64,000 nucleotides of DNA from Fibrobacter sp. UWB11 (GCF_900143015.1 NZ_FSRT01000001.1:310001-374000); one strand, 5' to 3'. Positions 41,440 through 50,974 are shown, numbered from the stretch's first letter. Notes: generated by a model from the sequence alone, not told the origin. Program-made: numbers and translations.

Positions 41440-42912
41440 ATGGCAGATTTCCGCAGAAACAACCGCTTTAAGGGCAATGGTAGCTCGTTTAAAGGCCCGC
41501 GCTTGAACCGCAATAACGATCGTCGTGATGGTCGTCGCGAACTTGGCCGTCAGCAAGGTGGCGAATGCTTTACGCTCCGCATCGAAAAGATGGTGCAAGG
41601 GGGCGAGGGCATGGCTCGCTTGGAAGATGGTCGCGTGTGTTTTGTGGCGGGAGCGCTGCCGGGTGAACTTTGCAAGGTTCGCTTGACGTTCCAGAAAAAG
41701 GACTTTACCAAGGGCCGCGTTGTCGAAGTGATTGAACCGAGCCCGGATCGTGTGAAGCCGCGTTGTCCGCTGTACGGCAAGTGTGGCGGTTGTAGCCTGC
41801 AACATCTAGCCTCCGAAAAGCAAGCGGAGTATCTGGAAAAGGTCGAACGCGAAAATTTTAAGCGCCTCGCTCATGCGGAATTGCCCGAAGATTTTGTCAT
41901 CCATACGGGGAACGCCTGGGGTTATAGGAACCGTGCTCGAGTTGTGTTCCGCGGCAATGTCGGTGGCGATGCTTATGCGAATCGTGAAGGTTCTGCGAAT
42001 TGCGCGCGTTTTGGTTTCCGAGGCGAAGAAAGCAACAACATTGTCCCGTTCGAAAATTGCCCTGTGCTCACGGATGCGCTGAACGAATTTTTGCGTGGCC
42101 CGGCGGCAACGCTTATCAGCGATGGACTCGTGGGCGGTTCAAAAAATGCAGGTGGTCGTGGCGATTCTCGCAGGCTCCCTCGCGAACTTGACGTGAACAT
42201 TTTCGATAACGGTGCGGGCGAGGTTTCGTTTTACTACCCAGGAATGCACAAGTCCGAATTCGACGCTCATGCCATAAGCATCGTTGAAATTGGTGGCCGC
42301 AAAATCGAAGCGGATGCCTCCGTATTTTTCCAAAGCAACTTGGGACTTTTGCCGAAGCTTGTCGATGCGGTGCGCAAGGCGGTCGATGAAGGTCTTGCAA
42401 GCGGTAAGGCAACGAACGATTGGCTAATTGACTTGTTTAGCGGTGTCGGATTCTTTGCTTGCATTTTGCAGGACAAGTTCAAAAAGATTACGACCGTCGA
42501 ACGTGAAGATGGTTGCTTAAAACATGCAAAGGTTAATTTGTCTGTTTCGGTGGCAGTTTCTACTACAATCTCGTCGGCAACTCAAAACGCGTCGGAGATT
42601 CCCGCAACATCTTGCATTCCCGAAATCGAAAACATTTCTGCGCCTGCCGAAGATTGGCTCCTCGAAAACGTGGTAGACATGCCCGCCACCCTCATCGTGG
42701 ACCCTCCGCGAACGGGCCTTCCCAAAGAAGCCCTTTCTGCCATCGTCAAAAGCTCTGTCAACCGCTTGATTTACGTTTCTTGCGACCCCGTGACCCTTGC
42801 TCGTGACTATGCCAAGTTCGCCGAGGCCGGTTTTACGCTTTCCCATGCCGAAGGCTTCGCTTTTTACCCTCAAACACCCCATCTTGAAATGATGTTTGTA
42901 CTTGACAGATAG
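41440..42912 (+). CDS. RlmD-type 23S rRNA (uracil-C5)-methyltransferase
   Basis: A 490-aa SAM-dependent RNA methyltransferase of the RumA/TrmA family. After a basic 40-residue tail come a TRAM domain (about 45-105), the iron-sulfur motif CPLYGKCGGCSLQHL, the SAM-binding LFSGVGFFAC, the VDPPRTGL loop and the catalytic Cys in YVSCDPVTLARD. A Ser/Thr/Ala-rich insertion (about 367-406) interrupts the catalytic domain between SAM-binding strands. RlmD or RlmC specificity is not decided. A TATTTT box lies 7 nt before the ATG. Confidence 0.9.
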   Translation: MADFRRNNRFKGNGSSFKGPRLNRNNDRRDGRRELGRQQGGECFTLRIEKMVQGGEGMARLEDGRVCFVAGALPGELCKVRLTFQKKDFTKGRVVEVIEPSPDRVKPRCPLYGKCGGCSLQHLASEKQAEYLEKVERENFKRLAHAELPEDFVIHTGNAWGYRNRARVVFRGNVGGDAYANREGSANCARFGFRGEESNNIVPFENCPVLTDALNEFLRGPAATLISDGLVGGSKNAGGRGDSRRLPRELDVNIFDNGAGEVSFYYPGMHKSEFDAHAISIVEIGGRKIEADASVFFQSNLGLLPKLVDAVRKAVDEGLASGKATNDWLIDLFSGVGFFACILQDKFKKITTVEREDGCLKHAKVNLSVSVAVSTTISSATQNASEIPATSCIPEIENISAPAEDWLLENVVDMPATLIVDPPRTGLPKEALSAIVKSSVNRLIYVSCDPVTLARDYAKFAEAGFTLSHAEGFAFYPQTPHLEMMFVLDR

Positions 42913-42960
42913 TTTTTTGCTATTTTAAAAAGTGCTGTTGGGAAAAAATAGAGGGATACA

Positions 42961-43404
42961 ATGAAAAACTCAAAAAAAGTCATGATGCTTGCAACACTTG
43001 CATTGGGTGCGATGTTTGCGGGCTGCTCTAAACCAGATCCTGTTATCGCTTGCGGCCGTGAGTGGAATCCGGCTGTGAATATTGTTGCGGATACCGGTAG
43101 CGTGTTCCGCATGGCCGACGAGCTCATCGTTCAAGTTCGTTATGGTACAGGCTTTGACTTTAATGAACTGAAAATTGCGTTCTACGAAGGTACGCTCCAA
43201 AACAAGGGGCCGCAAATTTGGGAACACAAGGCTCGAGTTACAAGCAGGCTTGATTCCTACACGCTCGAAGGGCGTTCTCGTCGCGGCGGCTATGCAACGG
43301 CCCGCGAAATGACGAAACTCAAGGCTCCTGGAACAGTGGTGATTGAAGTCTCGTCTGAAAACGGCCTGATTGCTACAAAACAGCTTTCTATTGTCAATCA
43401 ATAA
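42961..43404 (+). CDS. Small lipoprotein of unknown function
   Basis: A 147-aa lipoprotein (lipobox MFAGC, Cys22) with a short all-beta mature part: a CGREWNPAVNIVADTGSVFRMADELIVQVRYG stretch and a Thr/Val-rich C-terminal strand set. No family recognised. It is followed 12 nt later by another lipoprotein gene with which it probably shares a transcript. Confidence 0.75.
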   Translation: MKNSKKVMMLATLALGAMFAGCSKPDPVIACGREWNPAVNIVADTGSVFRMADELIVQVRYGTGFDFNELKIAFYEGTLQNKGPQIWEHKARVTSRLDSYTLEGRSRRGGYATAREMTKLKAPGTVVIEVSSENGLIATKQLSIVNQ

Positions 43405-43416
43405 TTGGTTAATTTG

Positions 43417-44343
43417 ATGAATAAAATAAAATTCTTGAGTGGAATGTTTGTTGCTGCAATGCTTATCGCTTGCGGTGAATCCGAAGTTACTGTTGATTAT
43501 AAATTAAGCTCTCCAGTTACATTGGAACTGTATACCGAAAGTTATTATGCTACTTTGGATCTGAAGGGCGAAGAAAAAATGGGTACGATTACCGCGACGT
43601 ATGCCGATGTGAATTACTCATCCAAGGGCGATACGATGCTTGTCAAGCGTAACTATGTAATCGACAAGTCTCGCGGATACCTTAAGAATTTTATGCCAAC
43701 AGAACTTGCTTGGCGCATCAAGGAAGTAAATCTTTCGGCTGTTGACCGCAATGTGACGAATCTCACAGGGATTGATGATGGGTACGATACTTTGCTCGCT
43801 CATATTCCTATGCCGTCACGTTGGCGCGACCAGCTGTTGAATCCCGAGTACAAGCCGCATCTCAAGCGCTTGGAAAAGCACCGCTGGGAAATGGACCATT
43901 TGCTCAAGGGTGTGGTACCGGTCAAGGGTAATGTGACTGAACTCCTTAAGCAGCAGGGACGCCTCAATTTTGCCCTTATCAAGATTGATTCCGTGGTGAC
44001 TAAAGGCTTTACAAACCGCGACCACCGTAAGTGCCTGGACTACGTTGTCTACTTGCAAGAAAGCGAAAGTTTCCCGTACTTCGTTTGGGAACAACATGTG
44101 GGTAGTAAGATTGTTCCTGAAAAGTTCAAGTCTTACACTGCAGGTCTCAAGGGCGATTACCGCACCGAGTTCGAAGTCATGATTGAACCTGAAACGGGAC
44201 TTCCTTGTCAGGAACGTGAAGTCAAGGTCGGAACGCACACGATGATACATCCTGAAACAAAGGATTCTGTCACGTTTACGAGCCATGTGACGCACGAAAG
44301 ACTTTACAACATCAAGCGTGAAGTGGCCGAACCCGCCGAGTAG
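43417..44343 (+). CDS. Lipoprotein of unknown function
   Basis: A 308-aa lipoprotein (lipobox MLIAC, Cys19). The mature part is mixed alpha/beta with VTLELYTESYYATLDLKGEEKMGTI near the start. No family recognised. The ATG at 43417 is taken since the signal peptide begins there. Second gene of the lipoprotein pair. Confidence 0.75.
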   Translation: MNKIKFLSGMFVAAMLIACGESEVTVDYKLSSPVTLELYTESYYATLDLKGEEKMGTITATYADVNYSSKGDTMLVKRNYVIDKSRGYLKNFMPTELAWRIKEVNLSAVDRNVTNLTGIDDGYDTLLAHIPMPSRWRDQLLNPEYKPHLKRLEKHRWEMDHLLKGVVPVKGNVTELLKQQGRLNFALIKIDSVVTKGFTNRDHRKCLDYVVYLQESESFPYFVWEQHVGSKIVPEKFKSYTAGLKGDYRTEFEVMIEPETGLPCQEREVKVGTHTMIHPETKDSVTFTSHVTHERLYNIKREVAEPAE

Positions 44344-44350
44344 AGCTTTG

Positions 44351-44395
44351 TGTCATCCTGAGCGTAACGCCGTATGGCGTGGAGTCGAAGGATCT
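44351..44395. repeat. GTCATCCTGAG-type element
   Basis: TGTCATCCTGAGCGTAACGCC ... GGCGTGGAGTCGAAGGATCT. Contains ACGCC-GTAT-GGCGT. Same family as 1291-1328 and 52380-52466. Confidence 0.5.
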
Positions 44396-44444
44396 AGTAA
44401 CTATTAACTAAGCTCTAACGGCTAAAATTTTGTACTTTAATCTC

Positions 44445-44888
44445 ATGCGTTTTAGATATCTCTTGCTTCTTCCCTTAGCCTGCAATTTCATTGGCTGCGC
44501 AACTCATGTGTCGTCCCAACAGACGATGGCCGATGACCGTAATCTTGTTTACGAGGATACGTACAAAGCGTATCGCGAGGCCGAAGAAAAATATTTGAAC
44601 TTGTTGTTCAATATCGAACGCATGCCCGAAGAAGAAGAACTTTGGGTTCTCAAGCGTGAACGGATGCTGGAACTCATGCAACTTAAGGAATTGATGCTGA
44701 ACGCTCGTGTAGAACTCGATGGTGCGATCCAAGAATGGGAGCGTCATTTGCTCGATGTTCAGGCCGAAGTCAAGTCGCGTGAAATCAAAAAACTCAATCC
44801 GAATTTCAAAGGTCGAGATGCCGAACGCACAAGCCCCGGCCAACTCCTCCCCGGCGAAGCCAAGAAAACCCCAAGCTTCAACTACTAA
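44445..44888 (+). CDS. Helical lipoprotein
   Basis: A 147-aa lipoprotein (lipobox FIGC, Cys18) whose mature part is one long charged helix or coiled coil (about 35-115, YKAYREAEEKYLNLLFNIERMPEEEE) followed by a Pro/Gly-rich tail. The ATG at 44445 follows a TACTTT box by 6 nt. No family recognised; a periplasmic spacer or partner-binding role is only a guess. Confidence 0.7.
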   Translation: MRFRYLLLLPLACNFIGCATHVSSQQTMADDRNLVYEDTYKAYREAEEKYLNLLFNIERMPEEEELWVLKRERMLELMQLKELMLNARVELDGAIQEWERHLLDVQAEVKSREIKKLNPNFKGRDAERTSPGQLLPGEAKKTPSFNY

Positions 44889-44893
44889 ACATT

Positions 44894-44920
44894 AAAAAAG
44901 GCGGCCTCAGCCGCCTTTTT
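44894..44920. terminator. Bidirectional terminator
   Basis: AAAAAGGCGGC-CTCA-GCCGCCTTTTT, an 11-bp stem between convergent genes. Confidence 0.88.
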
Positions 44921-44950
44921 GTCATGCCTGCCACCGAGCAGGCTTCTCCT

Positions 44951-47900
44951 TTATTGCCATGAGTTCAAAAATCCCATCCCAATGGAAAACTTGATTCTTG
45001 TTGGGCGGAGCACCTTGGGCAAGAACGTCAAGTGAATCGGATCCAATTTCGTTCCTCCGTGCAAGTCACTGTCTTCGCCAATGCGGTCAAGCCCGCGGGC
45101 AAACGTGAGCGAAATATCCAAAGGAATACTTCCCCAAATTTTGTTGCTCATGCGGAAACTTAAACCCACAGAACGGTCCCAGAATCCGTGTTTTGTAAAC
45201 TTGTCTGTAAAGAAGTCTCCGTTCCATGCTGCACCGATTTGCGAGAACAAGTCAACGTAAAGGCTATGCGTCGTGATTATCCAGAGGTTGTGTCTCCAGT
45301 CATCGTAGATGGGGTAGAGGTAATGGAGTTCTGCCATTGCTGTTTTGGTACCGGCGAGCGTGTAGTCTTCGTTACTGCGCAAGTAGGGGTAACCATCGAG
45401 GAATACCGGTGTGTAATAATAAGAATCCAATGTGTCGCTTACATCGTCTGTATTCCAGTTGATGATGCTAGAAATTTTTCCGCCGGCGGCAAGGCGTGCC
45501 CCTAAGAGCGGGGTCTGCAAACTTCCGTACAGGTTAAGTCCAACTTGGTGCAGCGTGAAGTTTCTGTAATGAGTTTTGATTTGACCTTCTGGGGTAACAT
45601 AGAGTGCGCCTGGTCGGCTGAGGTCGCTGTTGGCGTATTGGTAATAAACGAGTAATCCGTTTCCTTGACCCGAAATTCCTGAGCCCCCTTCGCCTTCGTG
45701 GTCTCCGAAAAGTCCGAATCCGACTGTGGCGCTGAATCGTTTGTTGTATGTCCATTCAATGGTGTCGTCGTAAAAGTTTACGTTCGACCAATCGTAACTG
45801 ATGGCGGCTTGCAGTGTGTCGATGCTCTTGAAAATGCTATAGCCTGCGGTTCCTGTAACGGCTTGCGTTGCAAAGGCATAATTGCTCGTTTTGATGCTGT
45901 CGCCTTTGTTTGCACCAACATCTTCGACACGGATTGTATCCTTGTTGGTGTAGTTTGCATAGCTGTAAGAAAGTCCAAGATCAATAGGTGTGCTGCGGTT
46001 GTCCCATGCAATAAAGAATTCCTTTTCTTGTCGGGGATTGAGCCCATCACCATTGATGTAGTCAAGACCTTTCCCGAGTTCGAGTAATAATCCCAATTGC
46101 ACGGTGTTTTTCTTGAGTGCATCGCTAATGACAACGGCAAGCCCAATCTTTGCTTTGACTTCGCCATCGCCAAAAACGGTCAAACTTGGAGCATTTTCGC
46201 TAAAGCTTAATATCGGGACGAAAAGCGGAATGTTGGGGATTGGTTTGTAGTTGCGTTCGGCACCTGCAAATTCGCGGTCGACCAGCTCGAGTTCCTTGTG
46301 AATCTTTTGCGGGAGCGTTCCGTGCAATATGATTTCGCGTTGCGTTGTATCTATGACGGCAACTTTGATGGTATCGCGAACTTCAATCTGTTTCACGTCT
46401 TTGAGCAGAACAATTTTGGGAACGGTGCAACTTGCGGAATCTGATGTATTTGCTGTTGCTACGGTTTTTGTTGTATCTGCGATATTCGCCGTATCGGAAC
46501 ATGCGACTTGAACGGTGTCGATAGTTTGTATAACACTATCGCGAGTCGAGACAACTATACTATCGCGGTAAACAGGTTCAGGTTCTTTCTTGTAAGGTAA
46601 CTTGTAAAGTGAAAAACCGTCCTTGTCGTACTGCGTAAAGAAAATGGTGTCGCCAGAGAGTGTCGGTGTGAATGCGCCACCAACGACGTTTGTCAAGGCG
46701 CGTTCCTTGCCTGTGTTCAAGTCTTTTTCGATCAGGTTGAAAATGCTGTTTCTGTTGCTTGCGAAAATGATTTTGTCATTATCGAGCCATGCCACATCAC
46801 GTTCATCATAACCTGTGGTGCTTACGATTTTGTAGTTCGCACCGTTCGTGTCGATAACCGCAATTCCGCGCTGAGCGTCATCAAAGAAACTAAACGCAAT
46901 GCGCTTTCCGTCTGGGCTGAATTTGGGACTATAAATGTTGTAGTAAAGGCGCGAAGAATCGGGCATGAAAATATCAATGGGTTCTTCGGAGGTGATGTTT
47001 TTCAAGTCGCTCTTAAACGGAACTTTGCTCAATACAAATCTTGTGCTGAAAGGTTCTCGTCTAACGAATACAATCTCCGTTCCTTGCTTGTTGAAAGACG
47101 GGTAGACAGCATCGACGAGATAGGTGAGCGTTGCTAGATTCTTGTTCGTGTCGCTTAACGCAATGTCAAAGTGGGCATGTCCATCCTTATCGCGATTCTG
47201 GTAGCTGATGTAGGCGAGGATGGGACCGTGTGTGCTGTCGTCAAAAACGTCGATGCCTTTGTCGAACCAAGGCTTTTTCGCCTTGAATCCCGATTTTGCA
47301 AAATCTCCGATGTTGATGAGGCTGCTGTCTGCACCTTCGACTTCGATATCGCCAATCTCGACTTTCGAGGAATCTTGAGTCTTGTTGACCTTCGTGGAAT
47401 CCGCGACTTTCGCAGTATCCTCACTCGTCTTCAGCGTGTCTTCCAGCGGAATTTTAAAAACGCTTCCGTCAAACCACGGGCCGCCAAAATTCGATACACC
47501 ATAAATGTTCTTGCCGCTCACGACAGGAAAATCTTGCCAGAATGCATCCTTTGTAATTTTGATACCTTCGACTAATGTACCAAGAGAATCTTTTTGTGCT
47601 TTGTAATGTTCTGTGATTTCCTTTTTCCAGGCGTTATAAAGTTGCTGTTCAGAAATGCCTAAAACCTTCTTGATTGCGCTATTGAGCGTGGCGCGGTACG
47701 GCTTTCCGAGTTCTTTCCAAATATTCGGGATGGCTTCGTCACCATAGTGCTTTGCGATGTAGAGCACGAGCGAAAAACCTTGCGTGTAGGGCCCAAGTTC
47801 GGCAAGGAGCGAGTTGTCCGAAAATTCGTGCATGTAGGGGAGCGTCAATAGGCTATCGTTCAGTGCTGCTGTGCGGAGGAGCATGTCACGGTGCGTATCC

Positions 47901-48478
47901 CAAGCATCAAATCCCATGCGGGATGATTCGTATTGTGCGGTTCCTTCTGCAAACCAAAGCGGCTGCAACGTGAACGGAATCATGGAAATAAAGTCTGTTC
48001 GCGTACGTTCGTTATAGTAGTCCGAAAAACCGAATTGAATGCCGTAAAGGTTCGGGAATGTTTTGCTTCCGCTTTCGATGCTCACGAGATGGCTAAATTC
48101 ATGCGTGACCACATCCGAAATCCAGCCGTGGCTGCTGCGAATTTTAAAGTCCCAGTTGGTGAGCCAAAGATTGATGGCGTTTTCGCTCGGGATGGCACTG
48201 CCGTTGCTGTAAAGGGCGTTGTTCAAAACTGCGCTCACGCGGCCCGGAAGTGCTTTGTGGTAACGGCTTGTTACAGAATCGTAAACGGCTTCGGCGTAGG
48301 CAGAAACCTTTGCGGCGTGCGTGGAATATTCCATCGGGTAGATGAACTGGAAATGTTCCGTGCCGGCGGTTTTCCATTTAATATCGCTTTGATTGCCGTA
48401 AAATCCAGTTGCGTTTGCTGTTCCCGCTAAAAACAATGCGGAACAGACTGCCAAAATGCTCTTAATCTTAAACTTCAT
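44951..48478 (-). CDS. Large exported HExxH peptidase-like protein with PD40 propeller and C-terminal beta-barrel
   Basis: An 1175-aa protein. Signal peptide 1-23; a peptidase MA-like domain (about 30-290) with the zinc motif VVTHEFSHLVSIES near residue 125 and a downstream WFAEGTAQYESSRMG carrying the family Glu; a region of WD40-like PD40 strands (about 405-640; FSPDGKRIAFSFFDD); a low-complexity Asp/Thr-rich linker (about 650-720); and a C-terminal part (about 760-1175) rich in aromatic beta strands like an outer-membrane surface-antigen barrel. Envelope protease or folding factor is inferred. A TAAATT box lies 6 nt before the ATG. Confidence 0.82.
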   Translation of the reverse strand: MKFKIKSILAVCSALFLAGTANATGFYGNQSDIKWKTAGTEHFQFIYPMEYSTHAAKVSAYAEAVYDSVTSRYHKALPGRVSAVLNNALYSNGSAIPSENAINLWLTNWDFKIRSSHGWISDVVTHEFSHLVSIESGSKTFPNLYGIQFGFSDYYNERTRTDFISMIPFTLQPLWFAEGTAQYESSRMGFDAWDTHRDMLLRTAALNDSLLTLPYMHEFSDNSLLAELGPYTQGFSLVLYIAKHYGDEAIPNIWKELGKPYRATLNSAIKKVLGISEQQLYNAWKKEITEHYKAQKDSLGTLVEGIKITKDAFWQDFPVVSGKNIYGVSNFGGPWFDGSVFKIPLEDTLKTSEDTAKVADSTKVNKTQDSSKVEIGDIEVEGADSSLINIGDFAKSGFKAKKPWFDKGIDVFDDSTHGPILAYISYQNRDKDGHAHFDIALSDTNKNLATLTYLVDAVYPSFNKQGTEIVFVRREPFSTRFVLSKVPFKSDLKNITSEEPIDIFMPDSSRLYYNIYSPKFSPDGKRIAFSFFDDAQRGIAVIDTNGANYKIVSTTGYDERDVAWLDNDKIIFASNRNSIFNLIEKDLNTGKERALTNVVGGAFTPTLSGDTIFFTQYDKDGFSLYKLPYKKEPEPVYRDSIVVSTRDSVIQTIDTVQVACSDTANIADTTKTVATANTSDSASCTVPKIVLLKDVKQIEVRDTIKVAVIDTTQREIILHGTLPQKIHKELELVDREFAGAERNYKPIPNIPLFVPILSFSENAPSLTVFGDGEVKAKIGLAVVISDALKKNTVQLGLLLELGKGLDYINGDGLNPRQEKEFFIAWDNRSTPIDLGLSYSYANYTNKDTIRVEDVGANKGDSIKTSNYAFATQAVTGTAGYSIFKSIDTLQAAISYDWSNVNFYDDTIEWTYNKRFSATVGFGLFGDHEGEGGSGISGQGNGLLVYYQYANSDLSRPGALYVTPEGQIKTHYRNFTLHQVGLNLYGSLQTPLLGARLAAGGKISSIINWNTDDVSDTLDSYYYTPVFLDGYPYLRSNEDYTLAGTKTAMAELHYLYPIYDDWRHNLWIITTHSLYVDLFSQIGAAWNGDFFTDKFTKHGFWDRSVGLSFRMSNKIWGSIPLDISLTFARGLDRIGEDSDLHGGTKLDPIHLTFLPKVLRPTRIKFSIGMGFLNSWQ

Positions 48479-48484
48479 AATGGT

Positions 48485-48490
48485 AATTTA
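48485..48490 (-). promoter_or_regulatory. Putative promoter box of the large peptidase gene
   Basis: TAAATT on the minus strand, 6 nt before the ATG at 48478. Confidence 0.4.
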
Positions 48491-48504
48491 GAAAATGACG
48501 CATA

Positions 48505-48533
48505 AATAAAAAACCGCATGATTGCTCATGCGG
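48505..48533 (-). terminator. Second terminator in the 48.5-48.8 kb gap
   Basis: Stem CCGCATGA/TCATGCGG with loop, followed on the minus strand by TTTTTTATTT. It lies 208 nt beyond the cellulase terminator, so it ends a separate short transcript. Confidence 0.65.
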
Positions 48534-48740
48534 CTTAATTTGGAGGAGATGAGGATTGTTATTGTTGTTCTATAAAAATACGTAATATAGTTCTCCCAAC
48601 GATTTCGTAAAAACTGGGTTTGTGCGCATGACTGTATCAACCGTACTTATTTTGCATATGTTTTTGTTACAAAAAGTTATGCAGTCTACTTATAATTTTT
48701 TGCCTTGACCTTTAATTCAAAATTGTTAATTCTGAATTAC
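48534..48740 (-). other. Gap between two terminators: possible sRNA or 19-codon ORF
   Basis: No ordinary gene. On the minus strand an ATG at 48629 opens a 19-residue frame (MRTNPVFTKSLGELYYVFL) ending at 48570, followed by a terminator. There is no clear ribosome site. Either a small RNA or a small protein would fit. Confidence 0.3.
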
Positions 48741-48766
48741 AAAAAAAACTGCGCATTGCTGCGCAG
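48741..48766 (-). terminator. Terminator of the GH5 cellulase gene
   Basis: Stem CTGCGCA/TGCGCAG with loop GCAA, followed on the minus strand by TTTTTTTT. Confidence 0.85.
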
Positions 48767-48797
48767 CTTTGAGCTTGTTGGGGTTTAAGGAGGAAAT

Positions 48798-50768
48798 TTA
48801 TTTTCCGACGCCGAGAGCCTTGTCCAAACCTTCGATCAACTTGCCGTTTTCAATCACGGAGAAGTTGCCGGTGTAGCCCCAGTGAGTCCATGGAATCTGG
48901 AGTGTGTCGCAGATTTCGCGCATGGCGGTGAGGTAGTTCAGGCGGGATTCAGCGGTAGAACGGAGGTTCAATGCGCCGAATTCATTGATGATTACAGGCA
49001 CGTTGTTGGTGGCTGCCCACTTTTTGGCCTTGAGAATCTGTTCCATGATGGCTTCCTTGCTGCCGGTCTTGTAGTAGTTCTTGATGTTCGTCTTCACGTA
49101 AGATTTTGTGCTCTTGTTGACGCCGAAGTCGCCAGAAACCGTAGACCACTTTGCCGGATCGTAGGGGAACGGAAGGTCGTGAATCGTGGCGTAGTCCGTC
49201 CAGGAACCGCCCTGATGCGTGAAGGCGAACGGTTCATAGGTGTGGATGACATAGATGATATTGTCGTCGGTGAACGGAGTGCGCTTGGCCAAGAGAGTAA
49301 TGGAGTACCACTGAGCATCACCGAAGAGAATGGAATGCTTGGTATCAACCGTGCGGATGGCGTCAATCATGGCCTGGGCTGCAACGGTCCACTGGGCTGC
49401 GGTAACCTTTCCATTGCTCATGTCCGGTTCGTTCAAAAGTTCAAAGAACAAGTCTTCGCGAGTATTTTCAGCATAGTGGGCGGCCACATGCTTCCACGTT
49501 TCTGCCATCATCTTGATATAGTTCGTGTCCTTGGCGCTTGTGGTGTTGTAGCTATTGTCATATTCGTGATAATCAATTACGAAAGACATGTTGTGCTTGG
49601 CGGTCCATTCTACGAAGGAGTCGAGGACCATGAACAATGTGTCGTCATCGAATTTGAGTTCTGCATCGGTGCCTTTTACGAATGCATCGCGGTTCGTGGC
49701 GTACAGGTCGAGGTCAATCGGCAAGCGGAGGCTCTTGAAGCCGTTTTCGGCAAGAATCTGAACGTCCTTTTCGCCCAATTCAAAAGACTTGAACTTGCCA
49801 TCGGCATTTTCGAGCCAGTTGGTAAAGTTGACACCCTTGTTGAGGTACTTCATAGCTTTGGCTTGGAGCGGGTTTGTCACCGTAATTTCAGCTTCTGTGA
49901 AGGTTACGTTCGGAATGACTGGATCCTTGATTTCCATATCCGGCTGATCTTTTTCAACTTCAGTAGAATCTTGCAAGTAAATGTTGTCTATAAAGAGAGA
50001 GTCTGTAACAACCTTGGTCTTGTTGCCTTTAGCCTGGAAGCTGATGGCGCTGATGTGCTTTGCGTCAAATGCCACTTCCTTGCCCCAGCCGCCTTGGACC
50101 AAGTCCTTGAAGCGGATGACGGCTTGTTTCCAAGTTCTAGAAGCAGCGACTTTAGCGAGATGCACGTCGTAGTCTTTAACATCGGTGACTTCGATATGTA
50201 CTTCGTGGGCGCCGCCCTTGTACCAGTATGTAATCCCGCCAAAGCGTCCGTTGGCACTGTCCGGTGCGACCTGAACGCCCCAGCCCACATACGGCTCGTA
50301 TTCGTATTCGCCCCTGTCAAGCGTGTAGTTGACTTGCAATGCGAAATTGGAACCGTTGTTGACACGGCCCGGGATGATATTTTCTTCGGCGTTGAGCGGG
50401 GTTGTAATGATGGATGCGCCGCCGTTGTCGTTATCGTTGTAAGTGTACCAGTAATCGAAAATACTCAGGTTGTCGCCGTCTTCAAAGTCATCGACCAAGA
50501 CGCCGAGCCCTTGCGGGAGTGTGATGGGGCCTTCGGCAGGGAGTGTTGACGGATCAACCACCGTGGCAGAACTGGATGTCGGGTCAATTACGGCATCGCT
50601 AGAGGTTGGATCGATGGTGCTGCTGGAACCCGGAACCGGGTTTTCCGTGCCTGCGCCCGGGTTATTCGCAAACTGCATGTTGGAGTTTTCGTCGCTGCAG
50701 GCGGTTAGTGCCATTGCTGTTGCGATTCCGAGAACACTTAATGATGTGGAAAATTTCTTGAACTGCAT
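48798..50768 (-). CDS. CBM11-GH5 endoglucanase lipoprotein
   Basis: A 656-aa cellulase or mixed-linkage glucanase. Lipobox LTAC (Cys24), a Ser/Pro/Thr linker with PTSS repeats (about 38-85), a CBM11-type carbohydrate-binding domain (about 90-268), a linker, then a GH5 catalytic domain (about 300-650). Acid/base Glu447 lies in FFELLNEP and nucleophile Glu596 in VIINEFGAL; HEYDN (401-405) is also family-typical. As a lipoprotein it is probably cell-surface-bound rather than free. Fibrobacter is known to encode GH5 enzymes with CBM11 domains. An AGAGGC site precedes the ATG; a terminator follows. Confidence 0.92.
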   Translation of the reverse strand: MQFKKFSTSLSVLGIATAMALTACSDENSNMQFANNPGAGTENPVPGSSSTIDPTSSDAVIDPTSSSATVVDPSTLPAEGPITLPQGLGVLVDDFEDGDNLSIFDYWYTYNDNDNGGASIITTPLNAEENIIPGRVNNGSNFALQVNYTLDRGEYEYEPYVGWGVQVAPDSANGRFGGITYWYKGGAHEVHIEVTDVKDYDVHLAKVAASRTWKQAVIRFKDLVQGGWGKEVAFDAKHISAISFQAKGNKTKVVTDSLFIDNIYLQDSTEVEKDQPDMEIKDPVIPNVTFTEAEITVTNPLQAKAMKYLNKGVNFTNWLENADGKFKSFELGEKDVQILAENGFKSLRLPIDLDLYATNRDAFVKGTDAELKFDDDTLFMVLDSFVEWTAKHNMSFVIDYHEYDNSYNTTSAKDTNYIKMMAETWKHVAAHYAENTREDLFFELLNEPDMSNGKVTAAQWTVAAQAMIDAIRTVDTKHSILFGDAQWYSITLLAKRTPFTDDNIIYVIHTYEPFAFTHQGGSWTDYATIHDLPFPYDPAKWSTVSGDFGVNKSTKSYVKTNIKNYYKTGSKEAIMEQILKAKKWAATNNVPVIINEFGALNLRSTAESRLNYLTAMREICDTLQIPWTHWGYTGNFSVIENGKLIEGLDKALGVGK

Positions 50769-50960
50769 AAAGCCTCTTGAGGGTTTTCATTTTCTTCATA
50801 AAAAAATATAAAGGACATATAACTATATAAAAGAGAAAAACGGAGATGGCGAAAATAACTGTATTAAGTGTTTTGCCTAAAATTCCTTTTTTTTGTACAA
50901 AATACGTTGGAAAAACTTTCATTTAACTGACATGGTTCGCTTGACATGTAATAAACTTTT

Positions 50961-50966
50961 TATCTT
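50961..50966 (+). promoter_or_regulatory. Putative promoter box of the SagB-type gene
   Basis: TATCTT with 8 nt to the ATG at 50975 and a TTGAC 15 nt upstream (50941-50945). Confidence 0.4.
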
Positions 50967-50974
50967 TTGGTCGG

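Noticed and set aside
48882-50549. 555-codon frame antisense to the GH5 gene
   Set aside because: Shadow of the cellulase, which shows both catalytic Glu motifs.
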